Below are positions 1-9,468 of a stretch of DNA of 64,000 nucleotides, piece after piece; within the stretch, counting starts at the first letter, position 1, and every line of letters starts with the position of its first letter. A model generated the notes under the pieces. It saw nothing but the letters and a program-made list of their open reading frames with translations. It ran no database searches and was not told the origin of the DNA. This stretch comes from Pararhizobium sp. IMCC3301. Lineage in GTDB: Bacteria; Pseudomonadota; Alphaproteobacteria; Rhizobiales; GCA-2746425. The position numbers and the translations under genes are program-made. The stretch spans positions 558,001 through 622,000 of the forward strand of contig NZ_CP132336.1 in the NCBI RefSeq assembly GCF_030758315.1. Direction: 5' to 3'.

Positions 1-654
1 TGACATGAACCACATCGGGAATAATGTGATCAAGCAAACGCTGATAATGCGTAATCACCAGCATGCTACGTTCCGGGCTGCGCAACGCATTGACGCCATC
101 GGACACAACCCGCAACGCATCAATGTCCAGTCCGGAATCGGTTTCATCGAGCACACAAAGCGTCGGTTCCAGTAGAGCCATCTGCATAATTTCATTGCGC
201 TTTTTCTCACCACCGGAAAAGCCGACATTCAAGGGCCGTTTCAGCATGTCCGGGGACACTTTCAATTCGGCTGCTTTCTGCTTCACGATCTTCATGAAAT
301 CAGGTGTGTTCAATTCCGCTTCGCCGCGCGCCTTGCGCTGGGCATTCATCGCCGTGCGCAGGAAGGTCATGGTCGCGACACCCGGAATTTCAATCGGATA
401 CTGGAAGGCGAGAAACACACCGGCGGCGGCGCGTTCATCCGGTTTCATCTCCAGAAGATCCTTGCCGTTGAACAGGATTTCACCTTCGGTGATCTCGTAA
501 TCATCCTTGCCGGCCAGAACATAGGACAGTGTTGATTTTCCCGAGCCGTTCGGACCCATAATGGCATGAACTTCACCAGCCTTGATGGTCAGATCGATGC
601 CGCGCAGAATTTCGTTTCCATCGACAGTGGCGTGAAGATTTTTAATTTCTAACA
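1..654 (-). CDS. sufC: Fe-S cluster assembly ATPase SufC (3' end cut by window)
   Basis: SufC is the cytosolic ABC-type ATPase of the SufBCD scaffold complex that builds Fe-S clusters. Translating the minus strand from the ATG at 654 gives 218 residues with no stop before the window edge; the family is about 250 residues, so roughly 30 are missing. Visible motifs are the Walker A GPNGSGKST (about residues 34-42), the ABC signature FSGGEKKRNE and the Walker B LCVLDETDSGLD, whose divergent DETDSGLD form is typical of SufC. It lies 66 nt downstream of sufB in the same direction, so the two are very probably co-transcribed. sufD and a second desulfurase would be expected beyond the edge. Identification is firm. 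Confidence 0.96.
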
Positions 655-720
655 TGTTTAAGTCCTGAACATCTGAATCATTCTGGCAGCTTTTCGGGCC
701 AGATCATTGTTTTATATGAA

Positions 721-2190
721 TTAACCGACGGAGCCTTCGAGGCTGATTCCGATCAGTTTTTGTGTTTCAGCCATGAATTCCATGGGCAATTGCTGAATCA
801 CATCGCGGACAAAACCGTTGACGATCAACGCAACCGCTTCTTCGTCATTCATGCCGCGCTGCTGACAATAGAACATCTGATCGTCAGAAATCTTTGACGT
901 TGTCGCTTCATGCTCGAACACAGCAGTTGAATTTTTCGATTCAATATAAGGCACCGTATGGGCGCCGCACTCATTGCCGATCAGCAGGCTGTCGCACTGG
1001 GTGAAATTGCGCGCTCCGGCGGCCTTGCGGTGCGCCGACACCAGTCCGCGATAGGTGTTTTGCGAGCGCCCCGCAGAAATGCCTTTTGAGATGATCCGGC
1101 TGGAGGAGTTTTTGCCTAGATGGATCATCTTGGTGCCGCTGTCGACCTGCTGCCGCCCGTTGGAAATGGCGATCGAGTAAAATTCGCCCCGCGAATTCTC
1201 GCCGCGCAGAATGCAGCTTGGGTATTTCCAGGTAATGGCAGAGCCTGTCTCCACCTGTGTCCACGAGATTTTCGAGTTTTTGCCGCGACAATCGCCCCGT
1301 TTGGTGACGAAATTATAGATGCCGCCCTTGCCATTGGCATCACCGGGATACCAGTTTTGCACGGTGGAGTATTTGATTTCGGCATCATCCAGCGCCACCA
1401 GTTCAACCACCGCGGCATGCAGCTGGTTTTCATCGCGCATCGGCGCTGTGCAGCCTTCCAGATAGGACACGTAGGAGCCTTCATCGGCTATAACCAGTGT
1501 CCGCTCGAACTGGCCGGTCTTTTCCTCATTGATGCGGAAATAGGTCGACAGTTCCATCGGGCACCGCACGCCCTTGGGGATGTAAACAAACGAGCCGTCG
1601 GAGAACACCGCCGCATTCAGCGTGGCATAGAAATTGTCGGTTATCGGCACCACGGTGCCGAGATATTTCTTCACCAGTTCAGGATATTTCTGCACGGCTT
1701 CCGAAATAGAGCAGAAAATCACGCCTGATTTGGCCAGTTCCTCCTTGAAGGTGGTGACAACCGAGACGGAATCAAACACCGCGTCGACCGCAACACGCGC
1801 GCCTTCAACACCGGCCAACACCGCCTGCTCGCTGAGCGGGATACCGAGTTTCTTGTAGGTTTCCAGCAATTCCGGATCCACTTCATCCAGACTTTTGGGT
1901 CCAGAGGTGGATTTGGGAGCGGCATAATAATACAGATCATCAAAGTCGATTTTGGGATATTCGACGCGCGCCCAGGTCGGCTCTTCCAGGGTTCTCCAGC
2001 GCCGATAGGCGTCGAGCCGCCATTCCAGCATCCACTCCGGCTCATTCTTCTTTTCAGAGATGAAACGGACAATGTCCTCACTCAGGCCCTTGGGCGCAAG
2101 GTCCATTTCGATATCGGTGACAAATCCGTATTTGTATTTGTCGACATCGATTTCTTTGACCTGTTCAATTGTCTCTTGAACTGCTGGCAT
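721..2190 (-). CDS. sufB: Fe-S cluster assembly scaffold protein SufB
   Basis: SufB is the main scaffold subunit of SufBC2D and accepts sulfur on a conserved cysteine. The 489-residue product has the normal SufB length and ends in the conserved beta-helix/C-terminal region. Cys399, in the motif [10 protein letters not shown], appears equivalent to the sulfur-accepting Cys405 of E. coli SufB. The ATG at 2190 is preceded by a GGAG ribosome site 6-7 nt upstream. The gene follows the cysteine desulfurase by 57 nt and precedes sufC, matching the alphaproteobacterial suf order. Nothing unusual is seen. Confidence 0.97.
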   Translation of the reverse strand: MPAVQETIEQVKEIDVDKYKYGFVTDIEMDLAPKGLSEDIVRFISEKKNEPEWMLEWRLDAYRRWRTLEEPTWARVEYPKIDFDDLYYYAAPKSTSGPKSLDEVDPELLETYKKLGIPLSEQAVLAGVEGARVAVDAVFDSVSVVTTFKEELAKSGVIFCSISEAVQKYPELVKKYLGTVVPITDNFYATLNAAVFSDGSFVYIPKGVRCPMELSTYFRINEEKTGQFERTLVIADEGSYVSYLEGCTAPMRDENQLHAAVVELVALDDAEIKYSTVQNWYPGDANGKGGIYNFVTKRGDCRGKNSKISWTQVETGSAITWKYPSCILRGENSRGEFYSIAISNGRQQVDSGTKMIHLGKNSSSRIISKGISAGRSQNTYRGLVSAHRKAAGARNFTQCDSLLIGNECGAHTVPYIESKNSTAVFEHEATTSKISDDQMFYCQQRGMNDEEAVALIVNGFVRDVIQQLPMEFMAETQKLIGISLEGSVG

Positions 2191-2247
2191 ATCTTACTCC
2201 ATCCGTCACAGCTTCAAAGGCTGCAGGTTGTTGCGTATTGCAAGGTG

Positions 2248-3402
2248 TCAGGCGGCCGTTACCCGTTGTCTGGAAGATAGGGTTGCCGCCATATTATTAA
2301 AGGCTTCGACGAAGAGTTTTACCTGTTCACCTGTGGTGTTCCAGCCTAGGCTGACCCGCAAAGCACCGCGCGCCGTGCTTTGCGCCACATTCATCGCAGT
2401 CAATACATGGCTGACGCCGACTTTGCCAGAGGAACATGCCGAACCTGATGACACGGCAAATCCCAGCAAATCCAGAGAGATAAGTATGGTTTCCGCGGTC
2501 AGGCCAGGCACTGAGATACAACTTGTATTGGGCAGTCTGTCCACATTCGAGCCCAGCACCACCACTCCGGTCAGCTGCTGCTCCATTGTATCGCGCAGGG
2601 CCGCAATCCGGTCCCGCTCGGACGCATCTTCCGCGATCAGTTCAGCAGCCACTCCGAAACCGTGTATGGCCGCGATGTTTTCCGTTCCCGCACGGCCAAA
2701 ACTCTCCTGCCCGCCGCCGCGTATCAGCGGCTGGAACGCATAGGCCTCCGAGCGTCTGACAATGGCACCGGCACCTTGCGGGCCGCCCAGCTTGTGCGAC
2801 GACAGCGTCAGGAAATGCGCTCCGACCCGCTCAATGTCGACAGCCAACTTGCCCGGACCCTGTACAGCGTCGCACAGAAAATAGGCTTCATGCTCCGCGA
2901 CCAGCTGCCCCACGGCTTCAACTGGCTGCAGAACGCCTGTTTCATTATTGGCGAGCATGACCCCAACAAGCGCCGTTTTGCTATTGGATCGGCTGCTCGA
3001 TAACCGGTCTGACAGGAAAGCCAGATCGATAATACCATCCGCATCAACCGGAATGATGTCAATCTGCCCGGCCGCAAACCGCCCGCCCTTCAGAACCGAA
3101 TCGTGCTCGGTGGCCGAGACAAGAAGCCGGTCAATCGAAATGGTTTTACCCTTAACAATGATGCAGGGTTGAAGAATTGTGGCATTGGCTTCCGATCCGC
3201 CACTGGTGAATGTCACAGCCCCGTTGACTGCGCCAACCATGTTAGCGACGCTCTGCCGGGCACGTTCCACCAGTCCTTTTGCCTTGCGGCCTTCCTCATG
3301 GACAGAGGAGGCATTTGCAGCCAGATCAAGCGCTTCCATGACAGCCTGCTTCACCTGCGGACGCAGGGGAGAACCGGCATTATGGTCGAGATAAACCCTC
3401 AT
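2248..3402 (-). CDS. Class V cysteine desulfurase (IscS/NifS-like) heading the suf operon
   Basis: This PLP enzyme converts cysteine to alanine and a protein-bound persulfide that feeds the Suf scaffold. The product has 384 residues. His100 (ATEHDSV), the NNETG motif (152-156), the PLP lysine Lys204 in SSHKLGGPQG and the catalytic Cys323 in SGSACSSGKV are all present. The frame stays open upstream to 3501, but homology starts at MRVYLDHNAG, so the ATG at 3402 is chosen. The compact SGSACSSG loop is closer to NifS/IscS than to SufS, which fits the extra desulfurase usually found at the head of rhizobial suf operons. No iscR gene lies next to it; regulation may run through the iron box at 3512-3528. 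Confidence 0.92.
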   Translation of the reverse strand: MRVYLDHNAGSPLRPQVKQAVMEALDLAANASSVHEEGRKAKGLVERARQSVANMVGAVNGAVTFTSGGSEANATILQPCIIVKGKTISIDRLLVSATEHDSVLKGGRFAAGQIDIIPVDADGIIDLAFLSDRLSSSRSNSKTALVGVMLANNETGVLQPVEAVGQLVAEHEAYFLCDAVQGPGKLAVDIERVGAHFLTLSSHKLGGPQGAGAIVRRSEAYAFQPLIRGGGQESFGRAGTENIAAIHGFGVAAELIAEDASERDRIAALRDTMEQQLTGVVVLGSNVDRLPNTSCISVPGLTAETILISLDLLGFAVSSGSACSSGKVGVSHVLTAMNVAQSTARGALRVSLGWNTTGEQVKLFVEAFNNMAATLSSRQRVTAA

Positions 3403-3511
3403 GGCTGAAAAAAATCGCCTTCTTTGTCCGACAAGCTGCAGGACATTGTTGCCAGCCGGGTAGAAAATGGTGTTAACAAGCGCATCCGAGCCTGTGCGCA
3501 TCCCGAGCTAG

Positions 3512-3528
3512 TTTTTAATCATTCTAAA
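3512..3528 (-). promoter_or_regulatory. Candidate Irr-type iron-control element (ICE box) upstream of the suf operon
   Basis: On the minus strand the sequence reads TTTAGAATGATTAAAAA. This matches 15 of 17 positions of the ICE consensus as I remember it (TTTAGAA, three bases, TTCTAAA); only the second half-site departs. It lies about 110 nt upstream of the desulfurase start and overlaps a TAGAAT that could be a -10 element. Irr control of suf operons is established in Rhizobiales; its operation here is inferred. Confidence 0.5.
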
Positions 3529-3644
3529 CTACCAAGTAGGACGCACCCGAAACGCTGTCAAGAAATACGTCATGCGCCCTGCCGCAAGGACGCTTAATGC
3601 ACAACCCTGTGCACTGTCAAAGTGCCGTCAAGAGGACTGAAATC

Positions 3645-4304
3645 ATGCCAGAAGTCATATTCAACGGACCGGAAGGCCGTCTGGAAGGCCGCTATCAGCC
3701 CTCAAAGTCGAAAACCGCCCCGATTGCGATGATTTTGCATCCGCATCCGCGTTTTGGCGGCACCATGAATAACCAGATCATTTACGAACTTTATTATATG
3801 TATGTCAGGCGCGGCTTTACCGTGCTGCGCTTCAATTTTCGCGGCGTTGGCCGCAGCCAGGGCACGTTTGATCATGGCACCGGTGAATTGTCGGATGCGG
3901 CAGCAGCACTGGATTGGGTGCAGACCTTTCACCCGGATTCGCGCGGCTGCTGGATTGCCGGTTTTTCCTTTGGTGCCTGGATTGGCATGCAGTTGCTGAT
4001 GCGCCGTCCCGAAGTCGAAGGCTTCATCTCCATTGCCCCGCCGGCAAACCTGTATGATTTTTCGTTTCTCGCGCCCTGCCCTGCCTCGGGTCTGATGGTC
4101 CATGGCGATGCCGACAAAGTTGTGCCGATGAAGGATGTTCAGGCGCTGGTTGACAAGCTGAAAGCCCAAAAGGGCATCACCATTGATCATGAGACATTGC
4201 CAGGAGCCAACCACTTCTTTTCCGGCCAAACCGACACCTTGCTGGAATTGTGCGGCAATTATGTCGACAAGCGCCTAGAAGTGCTGGGCAAGGTCGATAT
4301 CTAA
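3645..4304 (+). CDS. Alpha/beta hydrolase (COG2945-like)
   Basis: A 219-residue cytosolic alpha/beta-hydrolase of unknown substrate. The nucleophile elbow is GFSFG with Ser108; the acid is probably Asp155 or Asp157 in HGDADKVV, and His190 lies in GANHFFSG. An HPHPRFGGTMNN motif near residue 32 is characteristic of this small-hydrolase clade. The ATG at 3645 is preferred because AGAGGA lies 8-9 nt upstream and conservation starts there, although the frame is open from 3597. It is divergent from the suf operon, an arrangement seen in many alphaproteobacteria. No function beyond hydrolase can be claimed. Confidence 0.85.
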   Translation: MPEVIFNGPEGRLEGRYQPSKSKTAPIAMILHPHPRFGGTMNNQIIYELYYMYVRRGFTVLRFNFRGVGRSQGTFDHGTGELSDAAAALDWVQTFHPDSRGCWIAGFSFGAWIGMQLLMRRPEVEGFISIAPPANLYDFSFLAPCPASGLMVHGDADKVVPMKDVQALVDKLKAQKGITIDHETLPGANHFFSGQTDTLLELCGNYVDKRLEVLGKVDI

Positions 4305-4559
4305 GAGGCCAACCAAAAATTATTTTGAGTGGTTCCAGCAGGTTATGATTCTCTGTTGTTTGCAACGACAATGCAGGATCGGATGGCCTGGTAATCCTCC
4401 ACGAAAGAGAGCCTCCCCAGCCTTGTCCATCTGTTCCCCGAGGACGGTTATGCCGGGCAAAAACTGAAAACGGCTTTCAATACATAGATGGCCGACCATC
4501 GAGATCGTCAAGCGCCGCGATGGCGTAAAGAATTGAAATCAATGCGTATTAATTTTCGA

Positions 4560-5726
4560 TCAGGCTTTTAGATGATGCATATTTGAAAAAGTATCGGCCA
4601 TATCCTCAATCAGATCGTCGACGTGCTCCAAACCAATGTGAAATCGGATCATCGGGCCAACATTATCAGACGTCGTCAATTCGCGTCCTTCTTTCGGTTG
4701 AATGGGCATAGCCAGGCTCTCAAAGCCGCCCCATGAACTACCAATAGAGAAGAGGTTCAGTTGATCCATGAATGCTTCCGTATCAAACTCCGATTGAAAA
4801 ACGACACTTAGCAAGCCATTGCTGCCTGATGCATCGCGTTTCCAGATTTCATACCCCCGCATGCCTTCCATAGACGGATGCAAGACTTCTACAACTTCTG
4901 GCCGTTCTGATAGCCAGTGGGCAATTGTTTGACTATTTTCGCCGTGTCTTTCCAGCCGCAAGCCAAGCGTCCGCATACCCCGCAGACAGGAATATGCTTC
5001 ATCCGGCGCCAAAATCTGTCCGGTCATATGAACGTGTGATCGTATCGGCATGATCATCTCGCCCTTGACCGTTGCGCACCCCATCATGACATCGGCATGG
5101 CCGCTTAAATATTTTGTGCCCGCAATGATTGACACGTCACAACCGAGTTTAAGAGGTTGATATAGCCATCCGGACCCATAGGTATTGTCGGCGACCACAT
5201 GCAATCCAAGCGCATGAGCACTTTCACAAAGTCGCGGCAGGTCCATCACCTCGTAAGTCTGCGAGGCTGGCGATTCTACAAAAACCAATTTTGTTTCTGG
5301 CTTGACCCAGTTTGAAAGATCTGTGGCATCCCAAGGGAAGTAGTCGATGCTTATATCGTTTCGCTTTAGATATTTCTCGCAATATATGCGGGTGGCAGGA
5401 AAGATTGTATCGACCACAAGAAGATGATCTCCCGGTCTCAAAAGCGCTGAAAGAACGCCCGCTATCGCTGCCACTCCAGAGGGAAACAGGAAGCAAGCCT
5501 CCCCCTCTTCAAGCTCACAAATTGATCTTGCAAGTTGGTGGGCGGTCGTTGTTCCGCGCCGTCCATAGGACAAGACGGCATCATCAGTTTCGCGACGCGC
5601 TTTGGTTGCCTCATATGAAGCTACCGTATCATGCAGAATGGTAGAAGCACGAACGACAGGAGGGTTTGCGGGGCCAGGTGCTTCGGTGCGGCCAAATTGC
5701 ACCAGTTTGGTTTCACGTCGCAACAT
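4560..5726 (-). CDS. Cystathionine beta-lyase family PLP enzyme (MetC-like)
   Basis: A 388-residue Cys/Met-metabolism PLP enzyme that would cleave the C-S bond of a cystathionine- or cystine-like substrate to pyruvate, ammonia and a thiol or persulfide. PLP Lys205 lies in TKYLSGHAD, Asp180 in VVADNTYGSG, and the YGRRGTTTAHQL motif (Tyr54, Arg56) matches cystathionine beta-lyases rather than gamma-lyases. It is the last gene of the tct operon. Its ATG lies inside the 3' end of the rhodanese gene (14-nt overlap) with its own GGAG site, so translation is probably coupled. Given its neighbours, the natural substrate may be an imported organosulfur compound or an intermediate from it rather than cystathionine; this is inference. 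Confidence 0.85.
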   Translation of the reverse strand: MLRRETKLVQFGRTEAPGPANPPVVRASTILHDTVASYEATKARRETDDAVLSYGRRGTTTAHQLARSICELEEGEACFLFPSGVAAIAGVLSALLRPGDHLLVVDTIFPATRIYCEKYLKRNDISIDYFPWDATDLSNWVKPETKLVFVESPASQTYEVMDLPRLCESAHALGLHVVADNTYGSGWLYQPLKLGCDVSIIAGTKYLSGHADVMMGCATVKGEMIMPIRSHVHMTGQILAPDEAYSCLRGMRTLGLRLERHGENSQTIAHWLSERPEVVEVLHPSMEGMRGYEIWKRDASGSNGLLSVVFQSEFDTEAFMDQLNLFSIGSSWGGFESLAMPIQPKEGRELTTSDNVGPMIRFHIGLEHVDDLIEDMADTFSNMHHLKA

Positions 5727-7314
5727 TGATTCTCCTTGAAGTGGCGGCTGGAAGCAGAGGGTTCAGGACGCTCTTTTCCTGCTGATCCATTTGGGCCAGA
5801 AGACCAAGCTCCCACTCAAGATATCGCCGGGCAGCTTCAAGGTTTCCATCATGACGGTCATGGACAAAGAAAAGATAATCAATGCATTCTTCTTCACTTG
5901 GTTCGTCCGGTGTTGCAACCACTTCAAGACCTGCTTTGGCCCAGGTTTCCTGTGTGCCTTTGACTACGCCCTTAAATGTCTTGCCGGTTGCGGCTTCCAC
6001 ATCGGCAACAATCCCGCCAATCAGGATACGGCAGCTGCCGGTAATGACCCAATCTTCCGGACTGCCAAGATCTTCAAAATTGATGCGCGCACGTGTTACC
6101 CACTTTGAGCCTTTGATGTGGCCTTCCCGATAAGAAAGGCCGGGTGACGCATCGAGAATTTTGGTGCCAGCGTTGGCGTATTCCCTGAGCTGATCAAGAC
6201 CGATTGTCTGTTTCGCGCGCACAGGCTCTGAGGTCAGATCCAACATATCATCCAGTGGCGTGGCTATATCCAACAGCCAAACCTGGTGCCCCATTCCTAT
6301 GAGCCAGATAGCCGTAGTCGCAGAGCGCAAACCATTATCGCAGCTTAAAATAATGCGAGCATTGCGAACCGCCAATTGCTCATCCGTTGCCTGCACCAAT
6401 TGGCCACCCGGCGCAAAACGTGCACGCGGAGCATGGCCGGCATCATATTCTTCACGGGTCCGCACATCAAATAAGTAAGTTGTCATAGCCGGATCACGCA
6501 ACCAGGCTTGAGCGGTCTCATTTTCGATAGTTTGCAGTCCGTACTTTTCTTGGAGTTCCAAGGCTTTTGACAGGCCGGATTCCCAATCTTCTTTGCTAGG
6601 CTCTGGCAAGTTCGAAATTTCTGAACCATGATCTAATTCATAACCCGCAAGACGCCAGCCCTGGGTTCCGTTTTGTAACGCGTAAACCGGGTTTGGCGTT
6701 TCTAAAAGTACAAGTGTTTGTGCGCCAATAATGGAACGAGTGCGCCCTGCACAATTTACAACGACTTTGGTTTTCGGGTCAGAGCATAATGTTGGAAGCC
6801 GGTACCCAAGCTCAGCATTGGGACAGGACATTGCCTTTGGCAAAGACAACTTATTGAACTCCTCGCCTGAGCGCCCATCAAGAACAATCACGTTCTCATC
6901 CGTTACCTGCATCTTGTGCAATTCGTCGGCGGTAACAGATTTTGTTTGCAGCTCCCGCTCCACCAACTCTCCGAAAGCTTTGGAGGGAACGTTTACCCCT
7001 TTGAAGAGATTATAGCTTGCTTTCTCCCAAGCTGGAGCACCACCGTCCAGAACAATAACATTCATATACCCAAGATTTTCAAGAACACTGAACGCGCGTT
7101 CGGAGACCCCGTCTCCATTGTCCAGCAAAACGCAGCGCACTTGTTTGCAGGGTATAAGTTTTGGGGCGTATGTCTCTATTTTACTGTAAGGCAAATGGAC
7201 GCTGAGAAACGGGTGACCTTCACCATACTGACCATGTTCTCGTATATCCAGGAATGCAATCTCGGCGCCATCAGTCAGCAGCGGCTTTACCGACTGCGCA
7301 GTGATCTTTTTCAT
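5713..7314 (-). CDS. Four-domain rhodanese (sulfurtransferase)
   Basis: The 533-residue cytosolic protein appears to be four rhodanese-like domains in tandem (about 1-115, 125-230, 262-355, 370-465) followed by a helical C-terminal tail. Rhodaneses move sulfane sulfur through an active-site cysteine persulfide. Domain 2 has a full loop, CAGRTRS with Cys188, and domain 3 has CDNGLRS with Cys325. Domain 1 has an aspartate (Asp65, LLDNGDG) where the cysteine should be, and domain 4 has no canonical loop (VITGSCRILIGG), so both are probably non-catalytic. It lies 14 nt downstream of the dioxygenase gene and overlaps the lyase gene. A role in passing sulfur released by the lyase is likely but not shown by sequence. 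Confidence 0.88.
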   Translation of the reverse strand: MKKITAQSVKPLLTDGAEIAFLDIREHGQYGEGHPFLSVHLPYSKIETYAPKLIPCKQVRCVLLDNGDGVSERAFSVLENLGYMNVIVLDGGAPAWEKASYNLFKGVNVPSKAFGELVERELQTKSVTADELHKMQVTDENVIVLDGRSGEEFNKLSLPKAMSCPNAELGYRLPTLCSDPKTKVVVNCAGRTRSIIGAQTLVLLETPNPVYALQNGTQGWRLAGYELDHGSEISNLPEPSKEDWESGLSKALELQEKYGLQTIENETAQAWLRDPAMTTYLFDVRTREEYDAGHAPRARFAPGGQLVQATDEQLAVRNARIILSCDNGLRSATTAIWLIGMGHQVWLLDIATPLDDMLDLTSEPVRAKQTIGLDQLREYANAGTKILDASPGLSYREGHIKGSKWVTRARINFEDLGSPEDWVITGSCRILIGGIVADVEAATGKTFKGVVKGTQETWAKAGLEVVATPDEPSEEECIDYLFFVHDRHDGNLEAARRYLEWELGLLAQMDQQEKSVLNPLLPAATSRRINVAT

Positions 7315-7328
7315 ATTTGTAACTCTCG

Positions 7329-7913
7329 TTATTTAGTTTTGACGCCAATGCCCATTGTTTTACAGCTGCCATTTTCAAGGTCATACATGATCCGGTTCTC
7401 CAGGCTTTCCAGCGGCTGCCCATAGAAATGCAAATGGCGTATTATGTCGTCTCCACAAATCTCGACGCTATGAATATCGTTGGCCATCATTGCCAGTGCG
7501 TTGCCAGGCTTTAACTCGACGATCTCCAATTCCTTCAACTTTGCTTTGCCTTCAACCGACCGGTCATCAATACGCTCATACAGAGTATTAATTTCCGCGC
7601 CTTCCACTGCGCCAATGCATGCCCAAGTGGTATGATTATGCGGAGGGATTTTCTTTCCCGGGCGCATGACGTTTAGATAGAGCGAAAGACCGATTCCCCG
7701 ATCTTGAGCAATCAGATAACGGTTCTGTTGCTCATCAGCTGCAGGCTCTGGAAAGTCATCGTTTCCCCACAAATGGGTTTGATCAGAAAGCTCGGTAACG
7801 ACGCCCTCTATCTCTTTCAGCATCGCCCGATCGACAGGCCTCTGTGCCAAAATTCCACGCGTCTTATCCAGTAGAGATTGCGCCAGCTCTTCTCGTGTCT
7901 GTATGGTTTCCAT
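7329..7913 (-). CDS. Cysteine dioxygenase-type thiol dioxygenase (cupin)
   Basis: A 194-residue cupin related to cysteine dioxygenase, an iron enzyme that oxidises thiols to sulfinates with O2. The iron ligands would be His92 and His94 (PPHNH) and His148 (NDIHSV). Arg65 sits where Arg60 of mammalian cysteine dioxygenase binds the substrate carboxylate. Cys99 is five residues after His94 and Tyr164 lies in HLHFYG, matching the positions that form the Cys93-Tyr157 cross-link in mammalian enzymes. An AGGAG site precedes the ATG. The gene is packed between tctA (12 nt) and the rhodanese (14 nt). The substrate could be cysteine, 3-mercaptopropionate, mercaptosuccinate or a related thiol. Confidence 0.82.
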   Translation of the reverse strand: METIQTREELAQSLLDKTRGILAQRPVDRAMLKEIEGVVTELSDQTHLWGNDDFPEPAADEQQNRYLIAQDRGIGLSLYLNVMRPGKKIPPHNHTTWACIGAVEGAEINTLYERIDDRSVEGKAKLKELEIVELKPGNALAMMANDIHSVEICGDDIIRHLHFYGQPLESLENRIMYDLENGSCKTMGIGVKTK

Positions 7914-7925
7914 TCTAAAATCTCC

Positions 7926-9458
7926 TTATGAATTTTCGTTGCCGGCACGCCGGCTCATGATGACTGGTAAGATCCAAAGTGCTGCTGAAACAAACATCAT
8001 GGCAGCGCTGATTGGATGATTGACTGGATCTAAAAAAACCAACCAGTTTCCCTGTGAAATGGTTAGTGAGTTGGCAAGCGATGACTCCAGCTGGGGTCCG
8101 AGAACCAGGCCCAGAATCGCAGGGCCAAGCGGTAAGCCGGCAATTCGCATTGCATAGGCAACAACGCCAGCTGTGACAGCAACCCACATATTAAATATGT
8201 TGGTGCCATCGGAATACGCTCCCATCAGACAAAGCATGGCAATGACGCCAACCATAATTTCTTTAGGGATGGCAAAAATGGTTTTAGAAACAGTGCGAAT
8301 TACGATGAAAGCAACTGGCCACATAACCAGATTTGCAATCAGGAATGCTACAATAATCATCCACGCGATATTGCCGTGTTGTGTGAATAAAAGCGGTCCC
8401 GGCACCATGCCATGAATGGCAAGTGCACCAATAAACAATGCCGATGTGGAATTACCCGGGATACCAAGAGACAGAAGCGGCACCATGGAACTTGCGGTCA
8501 CAGCATTATTGGCGGCTTCCGGTGCAGCGATGCCCTCCGGAGCACCTTCGCCCCAAGCCGCTTCATCTTCCTTACCTTCAAACAGACGACGGAAGCGGCG
8601 TGCTGCTTGGTCATAGGCAAGAAAAATAGCCATCAGCATACCGGCACCCGGTAACATCCCGATAAGATTGCCAATCACGGCACTCATACCCCAAACGGGC
8701 AACAGACGGCGTATCAGTTTTCGCGGTAATAAAAGTGAACCAATAACGGGCATATTTGTCAGTTTGACCGACATTTTCCGATCTTTGATGATGTCGGTTA
8801 AAAGCTCCAGCATCGCAGCAATGCCGAACAGACCCACAAGTAGCGGTACAAATGGAATACCTTCAATCAGGTTTACATTATCGAATGTGTAACGCGGGTA
8901 CCCTGTGAGCGGGCTAAACCCCACATTCGAGACCAGGAGACCGATGACAGCCGCTATTGCTCCTTTGATAACCGCACCCTTGAGAAGACCAACAACGCTG
9001 GAAAGACCCAGAATAGCGAGCGCAAAGTTCTCAATATAACCGAATTTAAGAGCAACTTTTGCAAGTGAAGGAGCAAATAGAAGTAGTACGAAAGAACTTA
9101 GAATGCCACCAACGACAGAAGACGTCAGCGCAATGGAAAGCGCCTTGCCGGCCATTCCGCTTCGAGCCATGGCATTACCATCAACCGCAGTGAGTAATGA
9201 TGATGCAGTACCAGGTACTTTAATCATTATAGCAGGTATCGCTCCACCTGTCGCAGCGGCACAATAAACGCCAACCATAAGCGCAAGAGCCTGTTCTGGC
9301 GGCATGGAGAACGAAAAGGGAATGAAGACGGCGAACGCAATATTGTCGTTAATTCCAGGAATTGAACCTACGATCATTCCTACGAAGACGCCCAATACCA
9401 GCATCATTGCAACAGGTAGCGAGAACAGGGTCTGAAACCCGAGTGAAATAAACTCCAT
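7926..9458 (-). CDS. tctA: Tripartite tricarboxylate transporter large membrane subunit (TctA family)
   Basis: This is the 12-TM-type permease of a TTT system, which imports a small organic acid with help from a periplasmic binding protein. The 510-residue product is strongly hydrophobic throughout and carries the TctA hallmarks GMIVGSIPGINDN near the N-terminus and VPGTASSLLTAVDGNAMARSG after the second segment. The frame is open to 9512, but the ATG at 9458 is chosen because homologues start at MEFISLGF and it then lies 10 nt after tctB. It is the third gene of the operon. TTT substrates include citrate, tartrate, terephthalate and aromatic or thio-acids, so the family alone does not fix the substrate. 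Confidence 0.92.
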   Translation of the reverse strand: MEFISLGFQTLFSLPVAMMLVLGVFVGMIVGSIPGINDNIAFAVFIPFSFSMPPEQALALMVGVYCAAATGGAIPAIMIKVPGTASSLLTAVDGNAMARSGMAGKALSIALTSSVVGGILSSFVLLLFAPSLAKVALKFGYIENFALAILGLSSVVGLLKGAVIKGAIAAVIGLLVSNVGFSPLTGYPRYTFDNVNLIEGIPFVPLLVGLFGIAAMLELLTDIIKDRKMSVKLTNMPVIGSLLLPRKLIRRLLPVWGMSAVIGNLIGMLPGAGMLMAIFLAYDQAARRFRRLFEGKEDEAAWGEGAPEGIAAPEAANNAVTASSMVPLLSLGIPGNSTSALFIGALAIHGMVPGPLLFTQHGNIAWMIIVAFLIANLVMWPVAFIVIRTVSKTIFAIPKEIMVGVIAMLCLMGAYSDGTNIFNMWVAVTAGVVAYAMRIAGLPLGPAILGLVLGPQLESSLANSLTISQGNWLVFLDPVNHPISAAMMFVSAALWILPVIMSRRAGNENS

Positions 9459-9468
9459 TGCCGTTATC

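Noticed and set aside
4305-4559. Possible small minus-strand gene between the hydrolase and the lyase
   Set aside because: The 63-codon frame has no recognisable similarity or ribosome site.
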